Below, piece after piece: positions 26,619 through 35,408 of a stretch of DNA of 64,000 nt. The notes below the pieces were generated by a model. The model made no database searches. It was not told where the DNA came from and saw only the letters and a list, made by a program, of their open reading frames with translations. The position numbers and the translations under genes are program-made. The DNA comes from Streptomyces regalis. GTDB taxonomy: Bacteria > Actinomycetota > Actinomycetes > Streptomycetales > Streptomycetaceae. The stretch covers positions 1 through 64,000 of the forward strand of contig NZ_LLZG01000334.1 in assembly GCF_001509475.1 (NCBI RefSeq), given 5' to 3'. Every line of letters begins with the position of its first letter. Within the stretch, counting starts at the first letter, position 1.

Positions 26619-28150
26619 CCGTGGCGACAGGACGTGTCGTCGCCGGCCGCTATGAACTGTCCACGCTCATCGGACAGGGCGGCATGGGACAGGTCTGGAC
26701 GGCGTACGACCAGCGGCTGGACCGGCGCGTGGCGGTGAAGCTGCTGCGCCCGGACAAGGTGGCCGGGCAGGAGGCGGACGAGCTGCGCCGCCGGTTCCTG
26801 CGCGAGTGCCGGGTGACCGCACAGGTCGACCACCCCGGGCTCGTCACCGTGCACGACGCGGGCAGTGAGGACGAGGAGCTGTTCCTCGTCATGCAGTACG
26901 TCGACGGCGTCGACCTCTCCGGTCATCTCGCCGAGCGCGATCCGTACCCGTGGCAATGGTCGGTCGCGGTCGCCGCGCAACTGTGCGCCGTGCTCAGCGC
27001 CGTGCACGCCGTGCCGATCGTCCACCGCGACCTCAAGCCGCGCAACGTGATGGTGAAGCAGGACGGCACGGTCACCGTCCTCGACCTCGGCGTCGCCTCC
27101 GTCATGGACGCCGACACCACCCGCCTCACCCACACCGGCACGCCCATCGGCTCGCCCGCCTACATGGCCCCCGAGCAGGCGATGGGCGGCGCCGTCGGCC
27201 CGTACACCGACCTGTACGCGCTCGGCGTGCTCCTGCACGAACTCCTCAGCGGCGACGTGCCGTTCTCGGGCTCGACGGCACTCGGCGTGCTGCACCGCCA
27301 CCTGTACGAGCCGCCGCTGCCCGTGCGCCGCATCCGCCCCGAGGTGCCCGAGGCGCTCGAAGCCCTGGTCCTGCGCCTGCTCGCCAAGGACCCGCAGCAC
27401 CGCCCCGCCTCCGCGCAGGAGGTGTACGAGGACCTGGAGCCGCTCCTGCCCGCCCGCGGGACGCCCACCGGATCGCCCCTCGACCCCACGCGCCCCTTCC
27501 TGCGCCCGCACGCGCCCTGGCCGGACCGCGCCCGCACCCCCGCTCCCCGGCCCGCCCCCGTCACACCGGTCGCGCCCGCCACCGAGAAACCGGACGTCGC
27601 GCGCGCCGTCGACGAGGTCAAGCGCCTCCTCGGCGAGGGCCGCATCACCCAGGCCGTCGACATCCTCGGCGCGATCCTGCCCGCCGCCGCCGAGCAGCAC
27701 GGCGAGCACTCCCCGGTCGTACGCACCCTGCGCAAGCAGTACGCGGCCACCCTCATGGACGACGGCCAGTACCGGCGCGCGCTGCCCGAACTGCGCCGCC
27801 TCGCCGACGAACGCGCCGCCGAGGCCGGCCAGGCCGACCCGCAGTCCCTGCGCTTCCGCTACGACGCCGCCCAGTGCCTGGAACAGCTCGGCGAACCGGC
27901 GGCCGCGCTCGCCGAGTACCGCGCGCTGCTGCCGTACTACGAGAACCAGTACGTCTCCGGCGACCCCCAGCTCGCCCACGACGTCCGCCGCCGCATCGGC
28001 CACCTCCTGCTCGCCCTCGGCGACCGCCCCGCCGCCCACGACACCCTGGCCCGACTGCTGCTCGACGTGGAGCGACTGCACGGCCCCGGCCACCCGCTCG
28101 CGGGGGAGGTACGGCGGACGCTGCAGTGGCTGGGGCAGGTGCGCGGCTAG
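26615..28150 (+). CDS. Serine/threonine protein kinase with C-terminal TPR-like region
   Basis: A 511-aa Hanks-type kinase. Visible motifs are the P-loop IGQGGMGQVW, VAVKLL (ATP Lys), catalytic loop VHRDLKPRNVM, DLG in place of DFG, and GSPAYMAPEQ (activation loop and APE). After a Pro/Arg linker (about 275-325) the C-terminal half is helical, with paired-helix repeats: ALPELRRLADERAAEAGQAD and LAEYRALLPYYENQY. No transmembrane helix or PASTA domain is present, unlike PknB. It overlaps the membrane protein gene by GTGA, suggesting that the partner provides membrane localisation. Confidence 0.92.
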   Translation: MTVATGRVVAGRYELSTLIGQGGMGQVWTAYDQRLDRRVAVKLLRPDKVAGQEADELRRRFLRECRVTAQVDHPGLVTVHDAGSEDEELFLVMQYVDGVDLSGHLAERDPYPWQWSVAVAAQLCAVLSAVHAVPIVHRDLKPRNVMVKQDGTVTVLDLGVASVMDADTTRLTHTGTPIGSPAYMAPEQAMGGAVGPYTDLYALGVLLHELLSGDVPFSGSTALGVLHRHLYEPPLPVRRIRPEVPEALEALVLRLLAKDPQHRPASAQEVYEDLEPLLPARGTPTGSPLDPTRPFLRPHAPWPDRARTPAPRPAPVTPVAPATEKPDVARAVDEVKRLLGEGRITQAVDILGAILPAAAEQHGEHSPVVRTLRKQYAATLMDDGQYRRALPELRRLADERAAEAGQADPQSLRFRYDAAQCLEQLGEPAAALAEYRALLPYYENQYVSGDPQLAHDVRRRIGHLLLALGDRPAAHDTLARLLLDVERLHGPGHPLAGEVRRTLQWLGQVRG

Positions 28151-28404
28151 TTCTTGCCGGGGGTTGAGGAGGGCGCGGCGCCCGCGCCTCCTGGGTGAAG
28201 TCGGCACGCGGACTGGCCCAGGCGGAGCAGGCGGAAGCAGGCGGTGCGGGTCGAGTGGGCCGTGCGGGTCGTGCGGGGCAGGCTTCGGTGCCCGAAGTCC
28301 TGATGAATCGTTGGTCGAATGGGTTGGCCAGAGCTTGCCGACTGCCTACCATCGATCACCGCAAGACTTTGTGCACCGTCGCACAATCTCCTCGGGAGGT
28401 TTCC

Positions 28405-29049
28405 TTGCACCGCCGCCGTCGCACCGCGCTCCTGCTCTCCGCCGTGATCGCCGCGGCGCCTTTGCTCACCGCCTGCGGAAACGATGCGCATCCCGGCGCG
28501 GCGGCCGTCGTCGGCGGCCAGCGGATCACCGTCGCGCAGCTGGAGAACAGGGTGAGCGAGGTGCGCGCGGCCCAGCGCGCGGCCGTGCCGGACGACACCC
28601 AGTACGCGCAGGTCATCGCCAAGTCGGGCACCCTCCCGCGCGACGTCCTGCACAACCTCGTTCTCGACCAGGTGCTGCACCGCGCCGCGCAGGACGCGGG
28701 CGTGACCGTCACCCGAAAGGAGCTCCAGAAGATGCGCTCCGAGCTGGAGGAGCAGGTCGGCGGGGCCAAGGCGCTTCAAACCGCGTGGCTCCAGCAGTAC
28801 GGCATCGCCCCCGAGCGCCTCGACGAAAACCTCCGCCTCCAGCTCGAGGCCCAGAAACTCGCCGCCGCGCTCGGCACCGACACCGGCAAGCCGGCCTTCT
28901 GGAACGCCCTCGCCGTGGCGTCCAAGAAGCTCGACATCGACCTCAACCCGCGCTACGGCACGTGGGACGTCCAGAAGAGCAGCCGGGCCGACGCGAAGAC
29001 GCCGTGGGTGCGCGAGGTGACGGCGGCGGGGACGCCGCAGACGGCGTAA
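28405..29049 (+). CDS. SurA N-terminal domain lipoprotein (foldase-like)
   Basis: A 214-aa exported lipoprotein. The signal MHRRRRTALLLSAVIAAAPL ends in LLTAC. The mature part begins AAVVGGQRITVAQLENRV, typical of the SurA/PrsA chaperone N-domain, followed by long helices. No rotamase (PPIase) domain is present, so a chaperone role is more likely than isomerase activity. The start is TTG 28405, five bases after GGGAGG; no ATG fits. It precedes mazG, an order I recall from other Streptomyces. Confidence 0.85.
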   Translation: MHRRRRTALLLSAVIAAAPLLTACGNDAHPGAAAVVGGQRITVAQLENRVSEVRAAQRAAVPDDTQYAQVIAKSGTLPRDVLHNLVLDQVLHRAAQDAGVTVTRKELQKMRSELEEQVGGAKALQTAWLQQYGIAPERLDENLRLQLEAQKLAAALGTDTGKPAFWNALAVASKKLDIDLNPRYGTWDVQKSSRADAKTPWVREVTAAGTPQTA

Positions 29050-29167
29050 CGGGACGGCGGGGCCGCCGGCCCTCCGGTGGCTCCGGTGGCTCCTGTGGAC
29101 ACGGTGGGGCTGCCCGGGCCTGTGGATAACTCGGGGGGTTGTGCGTGGCTTGGGTTACGTTCGGATC

Positions 29168-30145
29168 GTGAACGCAATCAGTCCCGAAGCCGCCCCCGGC
29201 CGCATCGTCCTGCTCACCACCAGCCACCGCGTCGCACCCGGCCTGCTGTCCTGGCCGGCATGGCAGGCGCTGCACGGCGCCGACCGCGTACTGTGCGCGG
29301 ACGGCGCGCATCCGCAGCTGCCGTATCTGCGTGAAGCCCGGATAGCGGTCGACGAGGCCGCCCCGACCGCCGAGGAACTGATCGACGCGTGCGCCGGCGG
29401 CCGCACGGTCGTCGTCGTGGCCACCGGCGAGGGCGAGCCGGCCCTGACGGACGGCCTGGCCCGCCTGGCAGGCAGTGGCCGCATCCAGATGCCGGACCTG
29501 GAGCTGCTCCCCGCCTCCTACGACCTCCCGGGCGCCCGCCTCCTCGACCTCGTCCAGGTCATGGACCGCATCCGCGCCGAGTGCCCGTGGTCCTCCCAGC
29601 AGACCCACAAGGGCCTGGCCAAGTACGGCATCGAGGAGGCGTACGAACTCGTCGAGGCGATCGAGGACGGCGACCGCGACGAACTCCGCGAGGAACTGGG
29701 CGACGTCCTGTTGCAGGTCGTCTTCCACGCACGCATCGCCGAGGAGGACCCCGAGTCCCCCTTCTCCATCGACGACGTGGCCGGCGGCATCGTCACCAAG
29801 CTCATCCACCGCCACCCGCACGTCTTCGGCGACGAGACGGCGACGACGCCCGAGGAGGTCAAGGAGCACTGGCTGCGCACGAAGGCCGTCGAGAAGCAGC
29901 GGGAGTCGGTGACCGAGGGCATACCCCTGGGCCAGCCGGGCCTCGCCCTCGCGGCGAAGCTGGCGTCGCGGGTGCGCACGGCCGGGCTGGAGGTGCCGCT
30001 GCCGTCGGGGGAGGGCATCGGCTACGAGCTGCTCGCGATGGCGGTGCGGGCGGAGGCGGCCGGGGTGGATCCGGAGGCGGCCCTGCGGGTTGCTGCGCGG
30101 GCTTACCGGGATGCTGTGCGGGCTGCTGAGGGGGTGCCCTCTTAG
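29168..30145 (+). CDS. mazG: Nucleoside triphosphate pyrophosphohydrolase MazG
   Basis: A 325-aa enzyme that hydrolyses NTPs to NMP and PPi. The N-terminal 115 residues resemble a degenerate tetrapyrrole-methylase-like domain (RIVLLTTSHRVAPGLLSW), as in actinobacterial MazG. The catalytic domain shows CPWSSQQTHKGLAKYGIEEAYELVEAI and then EELGDVLLQVVFHARIAEE, the EExxE and ExxD metal motifs. GTG 29168 is chosen because the N-terminus aligns with the family from there. It probably clears abnormal nucleotides. Confidence 0.95.
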   Translation: MNAISPEAAPGRIVLLTTSHRVAPGLLSWPAWQALHGADRVLCADGAHPQLPYLREARIAVDEAAPTAEELIDACAGGRTVVVVATGEGEPALTDGLARLAGSGRIQMPDLELLPASYDLPGARLLDLVQVMDRIRAECPWSSQQTHKGLAKYGIEEAYELVEAIEDGDRDELREELGDVLLQVVFHARIAEEDPESPFSIDDVAGGIVTKLIHRHPHVFGDETATTPEEVKEHWLRTKAVEKQRESVTEGIPLGQPGLALAAKLASRVRTAGLEVPLPSGEGIGYELLAMAVRAEAAGVDPEAALRVAARAYRDAVRAAEGVPS

Positions 30146-30175
30146 TACCGTTGGTGCAACGGGTGGGCGCGAGGC

Positions 30176-32506
30176 GTGGGGGCCGCTGTGACAAGGGAGT
30201 TGGAGGAGCTGCGGGACGCGCTGGTGCGTGCCATGGTCGACTCGCGGGACAGATCGAAGCGGGTCGTGGATGTGCTGATGCGGTCGAGCGTCCCAGGGGC
30301 GGTTGATCTCTGGATCCGGACAGCCGGAACGGCGTCCATGGACAGGGTGGACGCCCGCGACTGGGTCGGGTTGCTGGCGCTCCTGCGCAGAAACCATCCC
30401 CAGGAGTTCTCCGACCTCAAGGCGATCGCGGCCGAGTACCCAGCCCCCTTGCCTCCCCCGACCGGCACCGCCTCCGGCGACACGCCCGGCGAGCCCCGTT
30501 CCCTCGCGGCGGACGGTGACACGGGTGTCGTCGTGACCGGCGACAACGCCCGTGCGGTGACTGGTGGCCTCACCGACCACCTCACCGGCGACCACATCGA
30601 CTTCCGCGACTCCGCCTTCCACGACCGCGTCGTCGGCGTGCAGCACAACCACTACGGCACCGTTCCCGCTCCGGCGCAGTGGCGGCCGGTGGGCGAGGTG
30701 GGGCCGCGGGAGTTCGGCGTACGCCCGACCCGGCCCGTGCCCGGGCTCCCCGACGTGCCGCCGTACGTGCCCCGCGACCGCGACGAGGACCTGCGCACCC
30801 AGCTCGCCGGCAACAGCCTCGTGCTGGTCCTGGGCGAACCGTGCGTGGGCAAGTCGTACACCGCATGGCAGGGCGTGCGCTCCTTGGAGGGGCACCGCCT
30901 GTATGCCCCGGACCCGGGCGAGGACCTACGGCCCCTGGCGGCCGCACTGCAGGGCAACCCCGGCACATACGTCGTCTGGCTGGACGAGCTGACCGGCCAT
31001 CTCGGCCCGGGCGGCCTGGATCTGCGGCTGCTGGGGCGGCTCAACGATCTTGGCGCCGTCGTGCTCGCGACGATGAGCCCCGACGAGTACTACCGGCGCC
31101 GGGCCGGGACCGCCCCGGGCGACCGGGTCGTCGCCGCGGCCCGCACGGTGGAGCTCGGGCGCGAGTGGAGTGAGGCGGAGCTGGCGCGGCTGGCGGCGCT
31201 CGACGACCGGCGTGCGTATCCGGCGTACATGTGGAGCGGCCGGGAGGGCGTGGCCTCGTACTTCGCCGTGGGACACCACCTGTTCGACGAGTGGCGTCGG
31301 GTGGGCACCCAACTGGAGCACCCGCGTGGGCAGTTACTGGTCCGGGCCGCGGTCGACTTCGCCCGGTGCGGAGTCACGGGAGCGGTATCGGCCGAGCTGC
31401 TCAGGAGGGTCCAGGAGCTGTACCGGGCGGAGGACAGGGAGTCGTTCGAGGACGCCCTCGCCTGGGCGACGGCGCCGATGTTCGGGGTCTCGGGACTGCT
31501 CGTCGCGGGCGAGGAGGACGGCACCTGGCGGGCGTACGGGGCGCTTGTCTCGGAGGCGCTGAGGTCGGGCGGTGATCTGGAGCCGGTGCCGGACGAGGTG
31601 TGGTGGACGCTGCTCGACGCCGCCCGGGAGCCGGACGCCCCGCTGGACTTCACGGCCGTCCTCGACGCGGCCCGCACCGCGTTGCACGACCGCGTGGAGG
31701 CGGGGGACGCGGCGGTGGCGCTCGGGTTCGCCCGGCACACCGAGGGCGATGAGCGGGAGGGGTGGCTGCGGCGGGCGGCGCAGGCGGGGGACGCCGAGTC
31801 CGCCGGATGGCTCGGGAGGCTGCTCGCCGAGCGCGGTGACGCCGGGGAAGCGGAGCCCTTCTTGGAGAAGGCCGCCTCGGCCGGGGATGCCGGGGCGGCG
31901 ACTTTGCTGGGGAAGCTGCTTCGAGACCGAGCGATGGGATGGCTGAGGGCGGGAGCCGAGCTGGGGGATCCGGAGGCTGCGCACCGGCTGGGGCAGCTTC
32001 TGATGGCAGACATCGACATCGATGGGGCCGCCCATTGGTACGACATCGCGGTCGGGGCCGGGTACGCGGAGGTCGCGACGAGCTACGCCGCACTGCTCCG
32101 GTTGGCGGACGAGCCGCACCTCGTCGAGGTCTGGTTCCGGCGGGCAACCGACGCGGGGGACCCACGCGCGGTCCAACAGCTCTTGTTCAACCCGGCAAGC
32201 CACTCCGTCGACGAAACGGTGCGCTTCCTTGAGGCGGAGGCCGAAAACGGTGTCGCCATGCAGGCGACCAATCTCGGCGTCTTCCTGGAGGAGCACGGGC
32301 GCGTGGCTGAGGCCGGTTCCTGGTATCTCAAGGGTCACGCCGGCGGCGATGCCTATGCCGCCTACTGCCTGGCAGGCCTCAGAGAAAGAGAAGGCGCGTC
32401 CGAGGGAGCCCAGCGCTGGTACCGCAGGGCCGCCGCCATGGGCCACCCCGCTGCGAGGGTGGCCCTCGGTGAGACCCCCGACTCGCCAGCTACCGTCAAG
32501 GAGTGA
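30176..32506 (+). CDS. STAND-like NTPase with Sel1/TPR-like repeats, TTA codon
   Basis: A 776-aa multi-domain protein of unknown function. Residues 1-90 are helical (an effector-associated-type adaptor). About 115-160 holds GDN and GDHIDFRDSAF motifs seen in actinobacterial NTPase proteins. The NTPase has P-loop GEPCVGKSY (about 220), Walker B YVVWLDEL (about 265) and a sensor-like VVLATMSPDEY. From about 500 to the end, Sel1/TPR-like units repeat (WLRRAAQAGDAESAGWLGRLL, WYDIAVGAGYAEVATSYAAL, WYRRAAAMGHPAARVAL). Codon 387 (31334-31336) is TTA, which needs bldA. A second start, GTG 30188, is possible. The stop overlaps the P450 start. It looks like an accessory insertion behind mazG; a role in defence or signalling is inference only. 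Confidence 0.8.
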   Translation: MGAAVTRELEELRDALVRAMVDSRDRSKRVVDVLMRSSVPGAVDLWIRTAGTASMDRVDARDWVGLLALLRRNHPQEFSDLKAIAAEYPAPLPPPTGTASGDTPGEPRSLAADGDTGVVVTGDNARAVTGGLTDHLTGDHIDFRDSAFHDRVVGVQHNHYGTVPAPAQWRPVGEVGPREFGVRPTRPVPGLPDVPPYVPRDRDEDLRTQLAGNSLVLVLGEPCVGKSYTAWQGVRSLEGHRLYAPDPGEDLRPLAAALQGNPGTYVVWLDELTGHLGPGGLDLRLLGRLNDLGAVVLATMSPDEYYRRRAGTAPGDRVVAAARTVELGREWSEAELARLAALDDRRAYPAYMWSGREGVASYFAVGHHLFDEWRRVGTQLEHPRGQLLVRAAVDFARCGVTGAVSAELLRRVQELYRAEDRESFEDALAWATAPMFGVSGLLVAGEEDGTWRAYGALVSEALRSGGDLEPVPDEVWWTLLDAAREPDAPLDFTAVLDAARTALHDRVEAGDAAVALGFARHTEGDEREGWLRRAAQAGDAESAGWLGRLLAERGDAGEAEPFLEKAASAGDAGAATLLGKLLRDRAMGWLRAGAELGDPEAAHRLGQLLMADIDIDGAAHWYDIAVGAGYAEVATSYAALLRLADEPHLVEVWFRRATDAGDPRAVQQLLFNPASHSVDETVRFLEAEAENGVAMQATNLGVFLEEHGRVAEAGSWYLKGHAGGDAYAAYCLAGLREREGASEGAQRWYRRAAAMGHPAARVALGETPDSPATVKE

Positions 32507-33813
32507 CCAACCAGCCCACCCCCACCGGCACCACCCCCCAGTCCCCCGAACTCTTCACCTGGGAGTTCGCCACCGACCCCTACCCCGCCTACGCCTGGCT
32601 CCGCGAGCACGCCCCCGTGCACAAGACCCGCCTGCCCAGCGGCGTGGAGGCCTGGCTGGTCACCCGCTACACCGACGCCAAGCAGGCCCTCGCCGACGCC
32701 CGCCTGTCCAAGAACCCGGCCCACCACGACGAACCCGCCCACGCCAAGGGCAAGACCGGCATCCCGGGTGAGCGCAAGGCCGAGTTGATGACGCACCTGC
32801 TGAACATCGACCCGCCCGATCACACCCGCCTGCGCAGGCTTGTCTCCAAGGCCTTCACCCCTCGCCGCGTCGCCGAGTTCGCCCCCCGGGTGCAGGAGCT
32901 CACGGACCACCTCATCGACGGGTTCGCCGGCAACGGCAGCGCCGACCTGATCCACGAGTTCGCCTTCCCGCTCCCCATCTACGCCATCTGCGACCTGCTC
33001 GGCGTCCCCCGCGAGGACCAGGACGACTTCCGGGACTGGGCGGGCATGATGATCCGGCACCAAGGCGGCCCCAGGGGAGGCGTCGCACGGTCGGTGAAGA
33101 AGATGCGCGGCTATCTCGCCGACCTCATCCACCGCAAGCGCGAGGCACTCCCCGACACGCCCACCCCCGGCGAGGACCTCATCTCCGGCCTCATCCGCGC
33201 CTCCGACCACGGCGAGCACCTCACCGAGAACGAGGCCGCGGCAATGGCGTTCATCCTGCTGTTCGCCGGCTTCGAGACGACGGTCAACCTCATCGGCAAC
33301 GGCACCTACGCCCTGCTCACCCACCCCGAGCAGCGTGCCCGCCTGCAGACCTCCCTCGAACGCGGCGAAACCGCCCTCCTCGCCACCGGCATCGAGGAAC
33401 TCCTGCGCTACGACGGCCCCGTCGAACTCGCGACCTGGCGCTTCGCCACCGAACCGCTCACCATCGGCGGGCAGCACATCGCACCCGGCGATCCCGTCCT
33501 CGTCGTACTGGCCGCCGCCGACCGTGACCCGGAGCGGTTCGCGGACCCCGACGTGCTCGACCTCGGCCGCCGCGACAACCAGCACCTCGGCTACGGCCAC
33601 GGCATCCACTACTGCCTCGGCGCCCCGCTCGCCCGCCTGGAGGGCCAGACCGCCCTTGCCACGCTCCTCACCCGCCTCCCCGACCTGGAACTCGCGGTGG
33701 ACCCGGCCGAGTTGAGGTGGCGGGGAGGGCTCATCATGCGTGGACTGCGCACGCTGCCCGTCGAGTTCCCGCCGGGCGCGCGTCATCGCAGTTCACACCC
33801 GGCCGGTTACTGA
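32503..33813 (+). CDS. Cytochrome P450
   Basis: A 436-aa soluble bacterial P450. The I-helix is AFILLFAGFETTVNLI (O2-binding A-G-x-E-T-T), the K-helix is EELLRYD (ExxR), and the heme loop is GYGHGIHYCLGAPLAR with the Cys ligand; the usual Phe of FGHG is Tyr. Substrate and redox partner are unknown, and no ferredoxin is adjacent. The GTG start overlaps the stop of the NTPase gene, with AAGGAG directly abutting the start. Translation therefore probably depends on coupling to the upstream gene, or a promoter inside it drives expression. Confidence 0.94.
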   Translation: MTNQPTPTGTTPQSPELFTWEFATDPYPAYAWLREHAPVHKTRLPSGVEAWLVTRYTDAKQALADARLSKNPAHHDEPAHAKGKTGIPGERKAELMTHLLNIDPPDHTRLRRLVSKAFTPRRVAEFAPRVQELTDHLIDGFAGNGSADLIHEFAFPLPIYAICDLLGVPREDQDDFRDWAGMMIRHQGGPRGGVARSVKKMRGYLADLIHRKREALPDTPTPGEDLISGLIRASDHGEHLTENEAAAMAFILLFAGFETTVNLIGNGTYALLTHPEQRARLQTSLERGETALLATGIEELLRYDGPVELATWRFATEPLTIGGQHIAPGDPVLVVLAAADRDPERFADPDVLDLGRRDNQHLGYGHGIHYCLGAPLARLEGQTALATLLTRLPDLELAVDPAELRWRGGLIMRGLRTLPVEFPPGARHRSSHPAGY

Positions 33814-33914
33814 CCGGAACGAAGCGCTCTGTCTACCCCGTGCAGCTCTTTCGCACACCTGAAGATGAGAGACACTCAAGTCTGTGATCTTCACGTGATC
33901 TACGCGGCATTAAC

Positions 33915-33942
33915 TTGTGACAAGTGATCGTCTGCCTATACG
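33915..33942 (+). promoter_or_regulatory. Promoter of the first rpf gene
   Basis: TTGTGA (33915-33920) and TATACG (33937-33942) are separated by 16 bases. The predicted leader is about 70 nt, with GAAAGG eight bases before ATG 34022. Upstream, GTGATCTTCAC and GTGAC/GTGATC half-sites (33881-33930) resemble Crp-like motifs. Confidence 0.55.
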
Positions 33943-34021
33943 TTCACGGATCAGCGCGGCCCCTGCGCCACCCGGCTTCACCGGTCGCGTCGGTCCTTGT
34001 TGTCTCGCGAAAGGCCCCTGC

Positions 34022-35029
34022 ATGCTCTCCGGGAACGGTCGTCACCGTCGCCCCCGTCAGGCTCCGGCGCTCCTCGTCGCGGCCGGAGTGACCGGGTCCG
34101 CCATCGCCATCCCGCTCCTCGGTGCCACGGGCGCCAGCGCGGCCGAGGGCACCGTGTGGGACAAGGTGGCCGAATGTGAGAGCGGCGGCTCCTGGAGCGC
34201 CGACACCGGCAACGGACAGTACGGCGGGCTGCAGCTGACCCAGGGCGACTGGGACGAGTACGGCGGCCTCGACTACGCCCCGAGTCCCGACCTCGCCAGC
34301 CGCTCCCAGCAGATCGCCGTCGCTCAGAAGATCCTCGAGGACCTGGGCACCAGCCCCTGGGGCACCTGCGCAGTCCTCAACGGGCTCACCAAGCAGTCCG
34401 GTTCGGTCGACCTCGACACCGGCGTGGAGGAGGACTCACCGTCCGAGGTGTCCGGATCTTCCGGTTTGCTCGATTCATCGAAGTCCAAGGGCTCGTCCGA
34501 CGACTCCTCGGACTCCTCGGATTCCTCGGATTCCTCGAACCCGTCGAGCGGCTCGCCCGACGTTTCATCCGAATCGTCCAAGGATTCACACTCCTCACCC
34601 TCCTCGCCCTCTTCATCCTCTACGACGAACAACTCCTCAAAGTCCGACAAGTCCGCCGACGCAGGCGCCTCACAGTCGCCCGACAGCTCACCCACAGAGA
34701 CGCCCAAGAGCGACAATCAGGACAACTCCGAGGAAGAAGTGGGCTCCTGGGGCCTCGTCGACACCGGGGCCCTCGACTCCGGAACGGCCGGCTCCGGGCG
34801 TCATCGCGGTCCCAGTGCCGACGAGAGCAAGGCGGCCGAAGGTGCCGCCAAGTCCTCCGGCCGCCACGCCTCGTACACCGTCCGCGCCGGCGACACTCTC
34901 GCCTCCATCGCCGACTCCCTTGACCTCGACGGCGGATGGTCCGCGCTGTACGACGCGAACAAAAAGGCCATCGGTGCTGACGCCAACCGCATCTCTCCCG
35001 GTCAGACCCTGGAAGTCCCCGCCGAATAG
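34022..35029 (+). CDS. Resuscitation-promoting factor with LysM domain
   Basis: A 335-aa secreted muralytic enzyme. The signal peptide ends GASA-AEG. The Rpf transglycosylase-like domain (about 40-120) has VWDKVAECESGGSW with the catalytic Glu and GQYGGLQLTQGDW. A long Ser/Asp-rich linker (about 135-265, including repeated SSDS) leads to a C-terminal LysM (YTVRAGDTLASIADSLDL...ISPGQTLEVP). Peptidoglycan cleavage at germination is the known role of the family. It lies just upstream of a second rpf, and in contrast its leader is short and holds no riboswitch. Confidence 0.93.
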   Translation: MLSGNGRHRRPRQAPALLVAAGVTGSAIAIPLLGATGASAAEGTVWDKVAECESGGSWSADTGNGQYGGLQLTQGDWDEYGGLDYAPSPDLASRSQQIAVAQKILEDLGTSPWGTCAVLNGLTKQSGSVDLDTGVEEDSPSEVSGSSGLLDSSKSKGSSDDSSDSSDSSDSSNPSSGSPDVSSESSKDSHSSPSSPSSSSTTNNSSKSDKSADAGASQSPDSSPTETPKSDNQDNSEEEVGSWGLVDTGALDSGTAGSGRHRGPSADESKAAEGAAKSSGRHASYTVRAGDTLASIADSLDLDGGWSALYDANKKAIGADANRISPGQTLEVPAE

Positions 35030-35131
35030 AGGGCGAACAGGGCTAAAAACAGCGGCAGTTCGCGTCGCATTTCGCGCCTAATGTCCGTTTTGAATGCAGT
35101 GAGAGATAGATCTCAGAAGCCCTGATCGTCT

Positions 35132-35161
35132 TTGTCATTCCGCGAATCGCTTGTCTACGGT
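35132..35161 (+). promoter_or_regulatory. Promoter upstream of the ydaO riboswitch
   Basis: TTGTCA (35132-35137) and TACGGT (35156-35161) with an 18-base spacer place the transcript start near 35169, about 25 bases before the riboswitch aptamer. Confidence 0.55.
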
Positions 35162-35189
35162 CGTGATCGCTCGTCACCACGAGCCCCGG

Positions 35190-35396
35190 CTGCCGCAACG
35201 CCGAATCCTGCCAGCGGTCGTACGGGAACAGTCGTCGCGTAAAGCGCCGTAGGCAGGAGCGGGGGACCCAAGGTAGGCGCCGCACGGGGCAGTTGACCGA
35301 GCGGCTTGGGGTGAAGCCGTGTCTCGCACGCAGCGAGTCACGGCCGGGCAACTCAACCGGCCCGAACCCGACAGCTCACCTCGCAGGCGTCGGTGA
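35190..35396 (+). ncRNA. ydaO/yuaA c-di-AMP riboswitch
   Basis: The conserved blocks of the ydaO aptamer appear in order: GCCGAATCCTGCC, GGAGCGGGGGACCCAAGGTA, TTGGGGTGAAGCC, CCGGGCAACTCAACCGG, CCCGAACCCGACAGCTCACC and CGCAGGCGTCGG. It lies directly before the Rpf start at 35409. Streptomyces rpfA leaders are known to carry this c-di-AMP-responsive switch. No separate terminator follows, and the aptamer end (GGTGAGGGG) includes the purine-rich ribosome binding site. Confidence 0.93.
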
Positions 35397-35408
35397 GGGG
35401 ATCTCTCC

